NCBI GenBank assembly: GCA_027578815.1
Contig: JANBTH010000300.1
Coordinates: forward strand, 1-21,552
Direction: 5' to 3'
Length of the DNA stretch: 21,552 nt
Source of the DNA: Coemansia sp. RSA 1804
Taxonomy: Eukaryota; Kickxellomycota; Kickxellomycetes; Kickxellales; Kickxellaceae
A program made the translations under genes and the position numbers. Positions 1 to 9,194 of this stretch are shown one piece after another (the first letter of the stretch is position 1; every line of letters begins with the position of its first letter). The notes below the pieces were generated by a model. The model saw only the letters and a program-made list of their open reading frames with translations, was not told the DNA's origin and did not search any database.

Positions 1-438
1 AGCAACTACCACGCTACCAGCATAATTCTTTGCAGAGGCGGCTGATCTGGTGCTTGAATGTGTTGAGCTGGTGCTTGGCGATTCATGAGTCGATGTTTTT
101 TGGTCCGATGCCTCAACAGTAGATGATCTGCTTTCGCTTGAAGTTGTAGGAGAGGCACGACTGTGCTCAGAAGCGGTCACAGTTATAGTGTTTGTTATAG
201 GACTAGTCTGGATTTGCGTGTGGGTTGGAGTTGGAGTCGGGGTTGAGGTTGGAGTCAACGTTGCTTTTGTTTCGCTCGTTTGGCCTTCCAGACTCAAGGA
301 TACCCACGATGTCCACGATGTCACTGGCGATGTTACCTCACTACTAAAGTGGATTGGAGTTAGGCTGATGGGCTCCTGGCCATGCACTGCAGCCATTAAA
401 ACAGCAACAACAAAAATAAGCATACTAATCTTGTCCAT
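1..438 (-). CDS. Secreted Ser/Thr-rich cell-wall-type protein, 3' end outside the window
   Basis: Reading leftward from an ATG at 438-436, the frame stays open for 146 codons to base 1, so the C-terminus is missing. Residues 1-20 form a signal peptide: MDKIS, then a hydrophobic core rich in I, V, L and A, ending at VHGQ with likely cleavage after Gly20. After about residue 30 the chain is dominated by Ser and Thr, including a TPTSTPTPTPTHT block (residues 62-74) and Ser clusters at about 99-135. The last visible residues (SAASAKNYAGSVVVA) resemble the start of the small-residue and hydrophobic segment that ends fungal GPI-anchored wall proteins. That reading needs the missing end. Such tracts are normally O-mannosylated stalks at the cell surface. 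No catalytic domain is visible. An A/T-rich TATA-like element lies at about 460-475, just upstream of the start. Secretion is well supported; the precise function is unknown. Confidence 0.72.
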   Translation of the reverse strand, partial: MDKISMLIFVVAVLMAAVHGQEPISLTPIHFSSEVTSPVTSWTSWVSLSLEGQTSETKATLTPTSTPTPTPTHTQIQTSPITNTITVTASEHSRASPTTSSESRSSTVEASDQKTSTHESPSTSSTHSSTRSAASAKNYAGSVVVA

Positions 439-880
439 TGCAATATGCGACTGTTACGAATAAAAATATATCTGCTGGCAAACCACCTTACTCAATTCAG
501 AGGGCAAAAAAAGGAAGATGACAAGATGGCTTGGATACAGCTTTCTTTATAATGTGCTAAACTCAAACAAACAAGCAACGTATAACATTTACAAACGCTA
601 AACATGGGAATGTCTCTTCCTTTAAATAAGAAAATGTTCCTGCTGCTTAATGGCTTGTTTATGCTTAAATACAACACGGCCAGCAAGTCTCCAAATGTGC
701 TAATAGGGTACGATGACATAGCAAATGTCTGCAAATAAGCTTTGTTCTGGGCTGCAGTGTACGCTAATAAAAAAGAGATACATGAGAGCTTATCATACAA
801 AAAGCTAGATGGAAATGGGCTTTGAATCAATGATGTAACGTCTAGAAAGCCAAAGAAAATAGCAATGATACCCACGCCAT
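439..880. other. Intergenic region, 5' of the secreted protein and 3' of IMP1
   Basis: This AT-rich stretch lies between two minus-strand genes. A long minus-strand open frame crosses it, but it begins at GTG inside the IMP1 stop region, has its first ATG only about 55 codons in, and gives a low-complexity Ser/Leu/Cys/Tyr composition. I do not call it a gene. The part next to 438 carries a TATA-like stretch (about 460-475). No RNA gene was recognised. Confidence 0.5.
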
Positions 881-1542
881 TCACTTTTTTTCTGGTTTGG
901 AGGTTTCCTCAAAATGGCCCGGAACAATTTCTGCAGAGCTAGATAGCCAGCGGGGTGAAGGCCAAACACAGGCCAGCACCCGACCACGTAATAGTCCCAG
1001 TGGAACCGAGCCGTACGTTCGGGAGTCGGTTGAGTTGGAATAGTTGTCGCCCTGCAGCCATACGTGGCCCTTTGGAACAGTTGTGTATGATGAGTTGTCC
1101 ACTGTCGGATCCACGCAGATCACATCGCCGGGCACTCCCAGAACGCGCTTGCATGCTCGCTTTTCAGGGCTTATCGGCGATACAAAGGACACAACCTCTC
1201 CAACATTTATTCGGTCTCGCCATCCGGGCAACCGCTCAATCAAAAGCAGATCGCCTATTATGTTCAGCGTGGGTGCCATTGACGGACCCATCGACTACAC
1301 AGGATATGCACAGATTAGTTAAATCAGGGGCTATTCTTGAATGGTCGCCATACTCGCCAAAGTCGCAGCAAATGATAAGGCTGCGTGTGATACATGTAAG
1401 TGAAACTTACGGGGGCTACTTCGCCAACATAGTCAATGAATGTGTGTATAAAACATGCAGTGGGAAACGCATAGTAGAAGACGTATTTGGCCGTTTGGCG
1501 AGCTATTGGCCAAATATGCGATCCAAGCTTTGGTGCCGACAT
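881..1542 (-). CDS. IMP1: Mitochondrial inner membrane protease subunit 1 (two exons)
   Basis: This is a serine-lysine peptidase of the signal peptidase I (S26) family. It removes inner-membrane sorting signals from proteins delivered to the intermembrane space. Exon 1 is 1542-1411 (44 codons, ATG at 1542). A phase-0 intron of 116 nt runs 1410-1295 (GTAAGT...GTAG, with a CTAAT motif near the 3' end). Exon 2 is 1294-881. The spliced protein has 181 aa, the usual size for Imp1. Exon 1 gives a short hydrophobic N-terminal membrane segment. Exon 2 opens with the GPSM box, whose Ser49 is the nucleophile. It continues with KRVLGVPGD (general-base Lys93) and the GHVWLQGDN-NSTDSR-YG-VP-GL-RGR block typical of Imp1 rather than Imp2. 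The joined sequence aligns with human IMMP1L from memory, including the YVG segment just before the active serine. No truncation is seen. Confidence 0.93.
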
Positions 1543-1601
1543 TGTGGAAGCCTATCGAATATCCTAGTCAGTTTGCAGATGCAAATACAATCAGCCTCTG
1601 C

Positions 1602-1877
1602 TCAGCAGAAATATGCTGTGTTTTTTGTATGAAATTGAAGCAAATATATGATAAACTTTAGTTGTAGACTAATTGCTTTGTTTGCAGTCTTGACAGCCAA
1701 ACCCCGCCGTCCGATCAGTTCATGATACCCCCGAATATTCCACACTATGGGAACAGGGTTTGTTGGTCTCGGATATTTATTGTCCGTGTTCCTTTCCGCC
1801 AAAATGACCATTCCGCTAACAGTAAAAACGACACCAACTATCTTGTAAAATTCGGCATTTGATCTTCTATTTTCCAT
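1602..1877 (-). CDS. Small single-pass membrane protein, unrecognised (91 aa)
   Basis: An ATG at 1877-1875 opens a 91-codon frame on the same strand as IMP1, ending 60 bases before the IMP1 start. The first residues are polar and basic (MENRRSNAEFYK). One predicted transmembrane helix (about 12-28, rich in I, V, G, F) follows. Next comes a hydrophilic Pro/Asn/Arg stretch (about 30-60) reading like the tail of a small respiratory-chain or organelle membrane subunit. The last 20 or so residues are encoded by very AT-rich DNA and look less natural, so the true end may lie at an unseen splice site. I do not recognise the family. The alternative is a chance frame in the promoter of IMP1. The sharp hydrophobic segment and the conventional ATG favour a real gene, but only moderately. 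Confidence 0.4.
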   Translation of the reverse strand: MENRRSNAEFYKIVGVVFTVSGMVILAERNTDNKYPRPTNPVPIVWNIRGYHELIGRRGLAVKTANKAISLQLKFIIYLLQFHTKNTAYFC

Positions 1878-2078
1878 TATTAGAGTAAGCGACACAGCCA
1901 AGTTTAGGGTTATTTTTCACTTTACAAAATAAAGCAAAACCCGTGTAACAACGTTATGCATATCATGGCCATAAAAGAGAAGACTTGAGAGCCGTGCAAT
2001 GCAAAAGCTTTCCTTGTCTCATCCTTGTTCTCATTTATTACCATCAACGCTTGCTTCACATAATAATATAAGGTATAC

Positions 2079-2090
2079 TTTTTTTTTTTT
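2079..2090 (+). promoter_or_regulatory. Homopolymeric T12 tract next to the oxidoreductase start
   Basis: Twelve consecutive T residues end four bases before the ATG at 2095. Poly(dA:dT) tracts commonly exclude nucleosomes in fungal promoters, but this one is so close to the start that it may be transcribed as leader. It may also vary in length between strains. Confidence 0.35.
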
Positions 2091-2094
2091 ACAA

Positions 2095-3162
2095 ATGTCA
2101 GCAGAAAGAAACACTCGTGTTGTTCTGCAAAGCTATGCACCTAACGATATCCACTCAACATCTGTCTTTAAGATAGACGCAAGCCAGCCAGTACCCAATT
2201 CTGATTCCTTATCTGATGGCCAGGTTCTGGTCCAGATGAGCGCAATATCTATCGACCCTCATTTGCGCCGATTCATTGAAGAACCACCCGAGAAGGCTCC
2301 AGATACGTCAGAAGGCGCAGGTCTTCCAACACAGTTTACATTTCCTCTTGGCCAGCCTATTTCGAGCATTGGCGTTGGGAAGGTGGTAGCATCTGCGAGT
2401 CCTCTGTTCCGTGCTGGAGACCAGATACGGGCAGAATACTTTCCTTGGGAAAAATATGCAGTATTCCCCGACACTGCAATCACGCCAATCCGAGACACAG
2501 GCCGTCCGTTGACGGACTATGTCGGCGTTCTTGGTATGACACCATTTACAGCCTATCTTGGGCTTGTTGGTGTTGGAGCTCCCACGGCGGGTGAGATGCT
2601 GCTTGTTTCAGCTGCATCGGGCGCAGTTGGTCAGATTGCGGTGCAGCTCGGAAAGGCACGTGGTCTTCGAGTAATCGGTGTTGTTGGGTCGGATGAAAAG
2701 GCGGATTATGTCAAGAGCATTGGGGCGGATGCTGTGCTGAATTACAAGACGTGCGGCAACTATGTGTCTGCGATTAGAAAACTTGCACCCGAAGGAGTTG
2801 ACATATATTTTGACAATGTTGGCGGCGAGCTTCTGGATGCCGTGCTGCTGAACCTGAATACCCGTGCGCGGGTCATCATATGTGGCTCGATAGCAACCTA
2901 TTCGTCGGACAAGACCAAGGGAGCTGGTGTAAAGAATTTGGACACCATCATCACCAAGGAGGTCACTCTAAAAGCTATCTTTTATCTGCCACACATGGGC
3001 ACGGCAATCGAGAAGGATTTCTTCCAGGAGATGACAGCGCTTGTGGAACAAGAAAAGATCAAATACAGGCTTGATGTAAGGGACGGGCTGGAAAGCGCGC
3101 CCCAAGCGCTGGTTGATCTATTTACAGGAGCCAATTTTGGAAAAGTCATTGTTAGGGCTTAG
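2095..3162 (+). CDS. NAD(P)H-dependent MDR oxidoreductase (alkenal / prostaglandin reductase-like)
   Basis: The product is a 355-aa zinc-independent medium-chain dehydrogenase/reductase. Family members reduce the C=C bond of alpha,beta-unsaturated aldehydes and ketones with NADPH, as in plant and fungal alkenal double-bond reductases and mammalian PTGR1. The N-terminal half (about 1-135) is the GroES-like catalytic fold, with ISIDPHLRR matching the family's SxDPYxR motif. The cofactor domain starts at about 140 with GVLGMTPFTAYLGL, followed by the nucleotide-binding loop SAASGAVGQ (172-180). IYFDNVGGE and ICGSIATY follow, both typical of this subfamily. The structural and catalytic zinc ligands are absent, as expected. 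I chose the ATG at 2095 because the frame upstream (open to 1999) encodes unrelated residues and a 12-T run. A single exon is full length. The enzyme is probably cytosolic and involved in detoxification of reactive carbonyls; the substrate is not predictable. Confidence 0.92.
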   Translation: MSAERNTRVVLQSYAPNDIHSTSVFKIDASQPVPNSDSLSDGQVLVQMSAISIDPHLRRFIEEPPEKAPDTSEGAGLPTQFTFPLGQPISSIGVGKVVASASPLFRAGDQIRAEYFPWEKYAVFPDTAITPIRDTGRPLTDYVGVLGMTPFTAYLGLVGVGAPTAGEMLLVSAASGAVGQIAVQLGKARGLRVIGVVGSDEKADYVKSIGADAVLNYKTCGNYVSAIRKLAPEGVDIYFDNVGGELLDAVLLNLNTRARVIICGSIATYSSDKTKGAGVKNLDTIITKEVTLKAIFYLPHMGTAIEKDFFQEMTALVEQEKIKYRLDVRDGLESAPQALVDLFTGANFGKVIVRA

Positions 3163-3659
3163 CTTTTGTTTTATTTTAATTTATCCTAATATGGCTTGTT
3201 CTATTTCCGGTGTAGCCATCGTCCTATCCACAATTCAATCGCCGGCGATACTTGAGGTGTAATGATAATAATAATGGAGCTGGGAATCAACAGCATGGTC
3301 GCGGTATTGAAAGAAACTGACAGGTAATTTCCACAGACACGCGTGGCTTGCCCAATTTCTACCACCCATGTTTGCTTGCAATTGTCATTGACATGGCCAA
3401 AAAATGATGCTGCTCTGCAGCCTTTTCCCCCCTCTTTCTTGCCTTTTCTCTTTTGCTAGGTTCGCTCGGCTAGTTTGCATTGTATTGTTTTTCCTTTATG
3501 TTCTTTTCCCCTTTTGTGTTTTTCTCTGACTTTCAAAGGACAAAAGCCCATAGTTAAAAGCTATTTTTCCGTCCATCTGCCAACCATCTCTTTTTCATCT
3601 CCCGCAGCTGTCTAGCCTACCTTATTATAACTTGTATCTACTAAACGAGCGAAGCACGC
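3163..3659. other. Intergenic promoter region of the PY-motif gene
   Basis: The first part is the A/T-rich 3' flank of the oxidoreductase. From about 3418 to 3545 the plus strand is strongly pyrimidine-rich (long T/C runs), a common feature of fungal promoters and 5' leaders. It is followed by more T/C-rich sequence up to the ATG at 3660. No open frame of note and no RNA gene were recognised. Confidence 0.45.
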
Positions 3660-5877
3660 ATGTCAACGATTCGGCCGCTCACAAAGCAAGTACTGAACCA
3701 CCATGCTCATAGCCACGACAAAGGCATCAGAGCCAGCGCTGCGGGAACATCGTCGGGAGCGACCGCAGCGACAATAGCAGCAGCAGCCGCTGCCCATCCG
3801 AGAATGTCCGAAGCAAAGCTGGAACTTGTGCTGAATTACATCGAGAACCAGCTGAACATTCCTCAAGGAAACCTGCCAATGACAGAGGCATCGCGAGAGT
3901 TTATTCGCAAAACCAATACCAAGGGTGGCCAAGGAACAAACGAGCAATCAAGCGCCGCCGGTGCTGAGACGGATGAGGCAACATCCCAACAGCATCAATA
4001 TCAGCATCAGCAGAATCAGCGAAGGCGGGAAAAAAGAATGTCGCTTCGCAAGGACCTGCACGGCCCAGCCAATGCAACGCCCAATACACAGTCTGGTACA
4101 CCCAGGAATATTCCTTCCACATCCGGCATCATCTCTACCTCTGCCAATTGCTTTGGTGCCATACAAATACAGCCGTCGCGAAAGAAAGAGTCGAAAAGAC
4201 ATCTAGGGATATTCAACAAGGGCAAAGCAGTTGCCTCCAAGAGTGCAGGTAAGTGCAACAATTATGCCAATGCGTTCGCATTCGCTATTCATTGCCATTT
4301 ATCGACAGCCCATGCCCAGTTTGTATCTTGCACATGCATTTGATGCTTCAGTCATATGGAATATGTTTCCATTTGCCTCTTGTCGCCTTCATCTCTTTCT
4401 GGACGCGTTATTTCATTTGAGTATTCTGAATCGTGCAATAGCAGGTGCCCCGATGCATGTCTTGCCTCTGAACAATTTTTGTTGCATCCAGAGCCTTGGT
4501 CAATTGTGCTCACAGACTTTTTCTTTTCTTTTTTCACTCTGTCAACATCTGTAAGATGTATGTTGGAATAACCCAATAGGAATTGCGTTCTCGGAATCCC
4601 ACTTTTTAAAGAGCGCAAACGTCTGTCGGATCCAGATAGAGGAATGTGCCTATAATGAGGATACCAGCAGCGAATGCGACCAGCCAACACTCCAGACCCC
4701 ACGACATAGTAACATCGGCAAATGTACACATAGCGCCACAAACCAACCTCTGTCTGTAGATACGGCTCTTCCAAGGAGCTTTGCATATTGGAAGGACATT
4801 GATACCGAGATCCAGCACGCCCACACGAGCAGCACCAGCAGCAACAACCCCTGTTCGAATGCCATTCTAGCAAATGACAATCCACCCGTGCTGCCCGTTC
4901 CTGGATGCAGCTATGCACCATATTCCGAGGAGCCGACTGCTACACCATTGTCGCCTCCAACGCCTTGTGGCGAAATGGATTGTGAGCCAGACAAACACGA
5001 TTTCCTTTCCGCTTCAATGATTTCTGGCGGCCTTGATTTTGATGTCGAAACAGCCGACCCTCTATTGTCTGAAAATGTGATGGCTGATGACATGGACAGG
5101 TCGCGGTCACACGATGCATCGCCGACACGGCAGAGCAGGGCCGGGTTGCTTGCCTCGATTGAAGAATATCTTAACCAGGACGACAAGAATGGAAGTTCCG
5201 CCTCTCGTCAGTTTTCATTGGGGCTGGGATGTCTATCCGAAGGCGAGTGTCTCGACATTAGCGCTCTTTTTGATGAGCACGAGAACGAATGTACGTCGCA
5301 ATCCAACTCACATAATATGTCCATCCCCGGACTGTCAGAATTTGGCAGTGGTCTTTTTGCATCAGAAGATGTGCGTGGCCTGCGGCATCCTGGCGAAATA
5401 ACAGTGTCGGACTTTGGAAACAGTCGCTATGGACCAGGATTCCATGGCCTTGACATGTATGCGCTGGCAGGCCAGAGCCGCGGTAGCCTGGAGAGTGTGG
5501 ATACTTTGCCTGAGTATGTATGTCAGGAGGACCATCCACCGCCGTATCTTTCCTTTGAGAATGTACCATATACTGATGGCGATGGCGGATATTATAGTAG
5601 AGGATTTTTAACCCACGCTCGCACACATATCGGCGGATCGCGCAATCCTGCAAGGCAACGGCGGCAACGGCCATCAAGCTGGCTTGATCCTACAGATGAC
5701 GAGGCGCGTAGTGGAGGCAGGCTGCGTGTTGGGGTCGATGAAGACAATTACAGCCGAATTCGTCGGAGCCGGAGCACCACCACAACCCATAGAACCGTCA
5801 TACCGGCTCTAGGAGCTGTGTATCCGCTGAGCCAAGATCAAATTGACTTTAGGTTTTTCCCACGGCAAATAGGCTAA
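3660..5877 (+). CDS. Disordered protein with LPxY and PPxY motifs (two exons)
   Basis: Exon 1 is 3660-4248 and ends at a GTAAGT donor. The coding frame resumes after an acceptor at 4578-4579 (TAG, exon from 4580) or, in the same phase, at 4554-4555 (AAG, exon from 4556), giving 628 or 636 aa. I favour TAG for its better consensus. The N-terminus has an Ala-rich run and a short helix-like segment (about 50-85, SEAKLELVLNYIENQL). Gln/His-rich and Ser/Thr-rich stretches and a basic patch (SRKKESKRH) follow. The C-terminal exon is acidic, Ser-rich and probably unstructured. Near residue 506 lies LPEY and ten residues later PPPY, the paired LPxY/PPxY arrangement bound by WW domains of NEDD4/Rsp5 ubiquitin ligases. 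No membrane segment or enzyme fold is visible and I do not recognise a family. Acting as a Rsp5-type adaptor or substrate is inference from the motifs alone. Confidence 0.75.
4249..4579 (+). other. Intron of the PY-motif gene
   Basis: The stretch opens with GTAAGT and ends at a TAG after a T/C-rich tract at about 4515-4540. Stop codons in the frame of exon 2 (TAA at 4552) show that the region cannot be read through. The TAG at 4577-4579 and the AAG at 4553-4555 keep the same reading frame and differ by eight codons. No small RNA with C/D-box signatures was found inside. Confidence 0.65.
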
Positions 5878-5895
5878 GCAGCAGCAGCAGCAGCA
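5878..5895 (+). repeat. (GCA)6 microsatellite just after the PY-motif gene stop
   Basis: Six uninterrupted GCA units begin immediately after the TAA at 5875-5877, so they lie in the 3' untranslated region. The tract is expected to be length-variable between strains. Confidence 0.85.
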
Positions 5896-5968
5896 AACGA
5901 GACCCAACTAAGTTTTATATTGACACAAGTTATTCTGAATATAAAGACTGTTAGAACAGGCTTTGGTC

Positions 5969-5974
5969 AATAAA
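5969..5974 (+). terminator. AATAAA poly(A) signal for the PY-motif gene
   Basis: A canonical AATAAA occurs about 92 bases past the stop codon of the PY-motif gene and about 20 bases before the convergent transporter's stop codon. Confidence 0.5.
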
Positions 5975-5990
5975 ACACAGTAGTCTCTTT

Positions 5991-7829
5991 TTAAATTCTA
6001 GTTAGAGATATTATAAACAGGCACCATGCGGTTGCCAGCAGCACTGCTATTATTCCTAGGTAAAAGTACCGTCGCTTTGGTATAGAGAATGCCACCTCGA
6101 GAATATTGTCAGAAGAAGCACGGGTGCATGCATCGCTGTCGGTTTCCTCAGACACTTTGCGCTTCTCGGTAGCCAGTGCTGTTGCCATATCTTTGTAATC
6201 CGTGCCAGTAACAGGTCCACCATTTATCTCCGCGTATGGATTGGCTGAGTTGAGGATACCACTGTTGTGCTTATAGTCGAAGACGAGGCTTGCAACCGCT
6301 ACAAGGAGCAGAACACATGCAAAAGCAACCAGGCCAATGAGCACGGTGTCGTACCGATTATGGTCGGCATCCTGCAGCAGACCGTCCAGCATCTCCATGA
6401 GAGTTACGCTGGCAAACTCGGCAGAGCGGATCAAGCCCAAAGCAACGCCAGCAACGTCGTTGTTGTCGATGACAAGATTCATTAGCGAGAAAATCGACGC
6501 AGGTACAATGGACCCACTGAGATTGATCATGACAAGAGAGAGAATGACTGGGACTTTGCGGACAAACGAGATAAATACCGATGCCAGACAGACGAGGAAC
6601 GAGCCAGCTAAAAACAGAGACATTCTGTGGCCGATACGGTTGATGAATATACCGACGGTTATGTGAAGAACAATAGGGATGGCATGAAGATAAACAAACA
6701 TCTTGCTTGACTCTGCGCGCGAATAGCCCCACTCAGTCTCCATCATCTCTGGAACCACCTCATGCAGCGGAATGAACAATGTGCCTTGAACTGATATGCA
6801 TAGCAGAACTAGCCAGTACGACTCGGGAAGTGCTGCTATTCCGAAAAACAGGCGCTTCATTCTGACCCAGACACCACGACGGTCTTTTGAAGATGTTTTG
6901 TCATTGCGCTTTGCGCACGTCTCTGTGCGTGTTTCAGATCCACCTATGTCTTCGACCTCCATTATCTGCGCATCGATGGGATATGTTATGGACTCTTGGC
7001 TAGGAATCACCTTTAGCTCGCCAGTCCTTTTGTATGATGTGTTGTTTCCATTAAGCGCTGTCATCTCTTCTTTATCCTGCATTGCACTGTCCGTCTGCTC
7101 AATGTCTGTAGCATAGTGTGAGTAGTGTATAAGCACATATATCCCAAAACAGCCGAGCCCAAAGGCAGAGAGCCCGGTGGCTATCCAGAACGGAATGGTG
7201 ACGCTGCTGTGTTTTGTAAGCACTGCTGTGACAACGGCAGGCCCAGAGAACGCCATCAGCCCGCCTATGGTTGAGGCACATCCAAAGGCTAAAGGGAGCT
7301 GTCGGCCCTTGAACCACTTCATCATGATAACCTCGCCCACAAGAAACACCGCCCCGCCACCCATGCTGTAGATTGCGCGGCCAAGAAGAAATATGTTGAG
7401 CTTTTGCATTCCAACAGCAACCGCACAGAGCCCGTTCCCCAGGAGAATAAGCGCAATGGACACAGCTCCGGCAAGCGGTGTGCCCATAGTGTCGATGAAA
7501 AGACCAGCAATAAACGGCGACACTGTCCCAACCACCCAGACCATCGAAATCAGCGATGCCCACTGAGTGTTGTTGATATCGAGCTCTTGCTTGAGCGTGC
7601 TTTTAAGCGGCGACATGAGCGATGTCCCCATTCGCTTGCCCCCTACAACGTGGAAAAGTGTGAAATGTTTAGCAATAAAAGATATGTGCTTCACAGGCAT
7701 TCAATGTGACGGGTACCACAAAGGGTTTTAAATTGGCATTTGTGAGTGCTTACAGCTCATGGTCACAACAACCAGCAGAACCGCTGCCTGGATTATGTGC
7801 ATCCGCGTAATTTTTAGCCGCCAGCGCAT
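5991..7829 (-). CDS. MFSD1-like major facilitator transporter (two exons)
   Basis: Exon 1 runs 7829-7754 (25 codons plus one base). A 111-nt intron follows (7753-7643, GTAAGC...TTGTAG, branch-like CTAAAC), then exon 2 (7642-5991), giving 575 aa. The splice joins AVLLVVVTMS to WGKRMGTSLMSPL and so completes transmembrane helix 1. Without it the protein would lack a proper start. About 12 helices are visible in two sets of six, separated by a hydrophilic loop of about 75 residues rich in charged and Ser/Thr residues. GRAIYSMGGG and WFKGRQLPLAFG in the first half resemble MFSD1, a lysosomal/vacuolar exporter in animals that works with a glycoprotein partner. A vacuolar location and small-peptide or solute transport are inferred by family only. 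A TATA-like run (about 7837-7855) sits very near the first ATG, so Met10 (codon at 7802) is a possible alternative start. Confidence 0.88.
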
Positions 7830-9194
7830 TATTGTTCTTTATAAAATATATATACTATCGATTTTCTATTTTGCAACAAGCGTTCGTTTTCTGCGGTAGA
7901 ATAATAAAACTCGTGCAGGTACACATATGTTCTGACAAGTCTTCTATCGCTTAAATATAAAGCATTTGGAGAAAGCTACACGCTTTTAGTGGGTGTATTG
8001 CAGCATTCCATATTTCACTGCCTTCTCCGTTTCATTTCAGTCATGCTTTAGACACTAGTAACAGCTAGTCACAGAGTCAAGAGAGAGGGAGGGGAAAGAT
8101 TGCTAATGCATGCAGGTGTGTCAAATATAGCCTGCATTTGATTCGGTTGCGGAGGGAGGTAATCGGTAGCTACGGATGTGCTGTTGTTTGACTTGTCCCT
8201 GGCCGATTCGAAATGCGTGGAGAATGAAAGTAGAGTAAGACACAAAAGCTATTCAACGGAGGCGGCAGCTCTTCCTGGAGCATACGTGTCCAGCAGGCTA
8301 TTCTTTGTGTGCGCGTGCAATTAATGCTTCAATTTGATGCTAATGCACCGCGTTCTGCTTCTGTAATGAGGAGTAACATGTAGCAGTAACCGGTTCCATC
8401 ACCAATGAATATGTTTGACCCGACAACTCCGCCCTTCCACTTCTCCTGCCCGAAGCAATGACGTCTTCTGTCCGTGCAGAGGCGTCGGCCACACGACGAA
8501 CGAGCTCGAGTAGTACCCGGCCAAAGTGCCTGCTTATTATTAAAGATAAATGTTAGGTCCAAAACTAAGGACGGCTCCACAGAGAGCAGAAGCCGGCCAC
8601 TCAAACTAGGAGCGTAGGCAAGCGCCCTAGAACGCAAGTCCTGCCAAGACGGAGGAAAACAAGCGCCGGACGCAGGCTGCCACATTGCTCTTTCGCGCTA
8701 GTAACAAGCAGTAGCCACGGAAGTGTAGGCAAGGAAGACAACAGAGGCCCCTGAATGACCAGGGACACGCCATATCTCCCTTCCCCGCTGGCTGCAGCAC
8801 TGACAATACGCGATGTATTTGAATGATGCAGAACCAGCTCAGACTTGCCAGCGAGCACACGCACACAACAAAAGCCCGCTGGCGGTGTCTCCACTTGTCG
8901 TCCTGAAAGTTTGGGAGTATGTCACGTGAGTGGTTTGATGATTTAGAAGCCAGAAATAAAAAATAAGCAAATCCAGGCCTTGATTGCGGAGAAAAAATAT
9001 GGTGGTACATGTGCGTGAATGCCAAAAAACACTTGTTGCAAGCTGCATGGCTGTCTTTTCAATCTCTTCTTTTGGATCGCATGTTGTTATTGTTTTTTTC
9101 TCTATTTACTCTTTGCTTTATCTATTTGTCGTTATCTTTTTTGTCACAGCTATATACGTTGTTCACCTGGTCTTTGCTATATCCAATATCCCAC
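7830..9194. other. 1.36-kb divergent intergenic region, no confident gene
   Basis: The region separates two divergently transcribed genes and is the longest gene-free stretch here. It contains a TATA-like run next to the transporter start, a CACGTG palindrome at 8923-8928, and long T-rich sequence from about 9060 to 9180 upstream of the Cwh43-N-like start. Several minus-strand frames of 95-135 codons overlap one another between 8329 and 9025, but none looks like a conserved protein. A possible minus-strand terminal exon (8529-8340) is discussed in the findings. No tRNA-like cloverleaf or B-box was recognised. Confidence 0.45.
8923..8928. promoter_or_regulatory. CACGTG palindrome (bHLH-type site)
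   Basis: A perfect CACGTG lies in the divergent intergenic region, about 270 bases upstream of the Cwh43-N-like start. This is the core site for fungal bHLH factors of the Cbf1 type. A single occurrence could be chance. Confidence 0.3.

Noticed and set aside
492..884. A 130-codon minus-strand frame overlapping the IMP1 stop
   Set aside because: It begins at GTG, has no ATG for about 55 codons, is AT-rich and shows no conserved-looking segment.
8329..9025. Several overlapping minus-strand frames of about 95-135 codons
   Set aside because: They overlap in different frames with Cys/Leu/Arg-biased composition and none is convincing as a protein.
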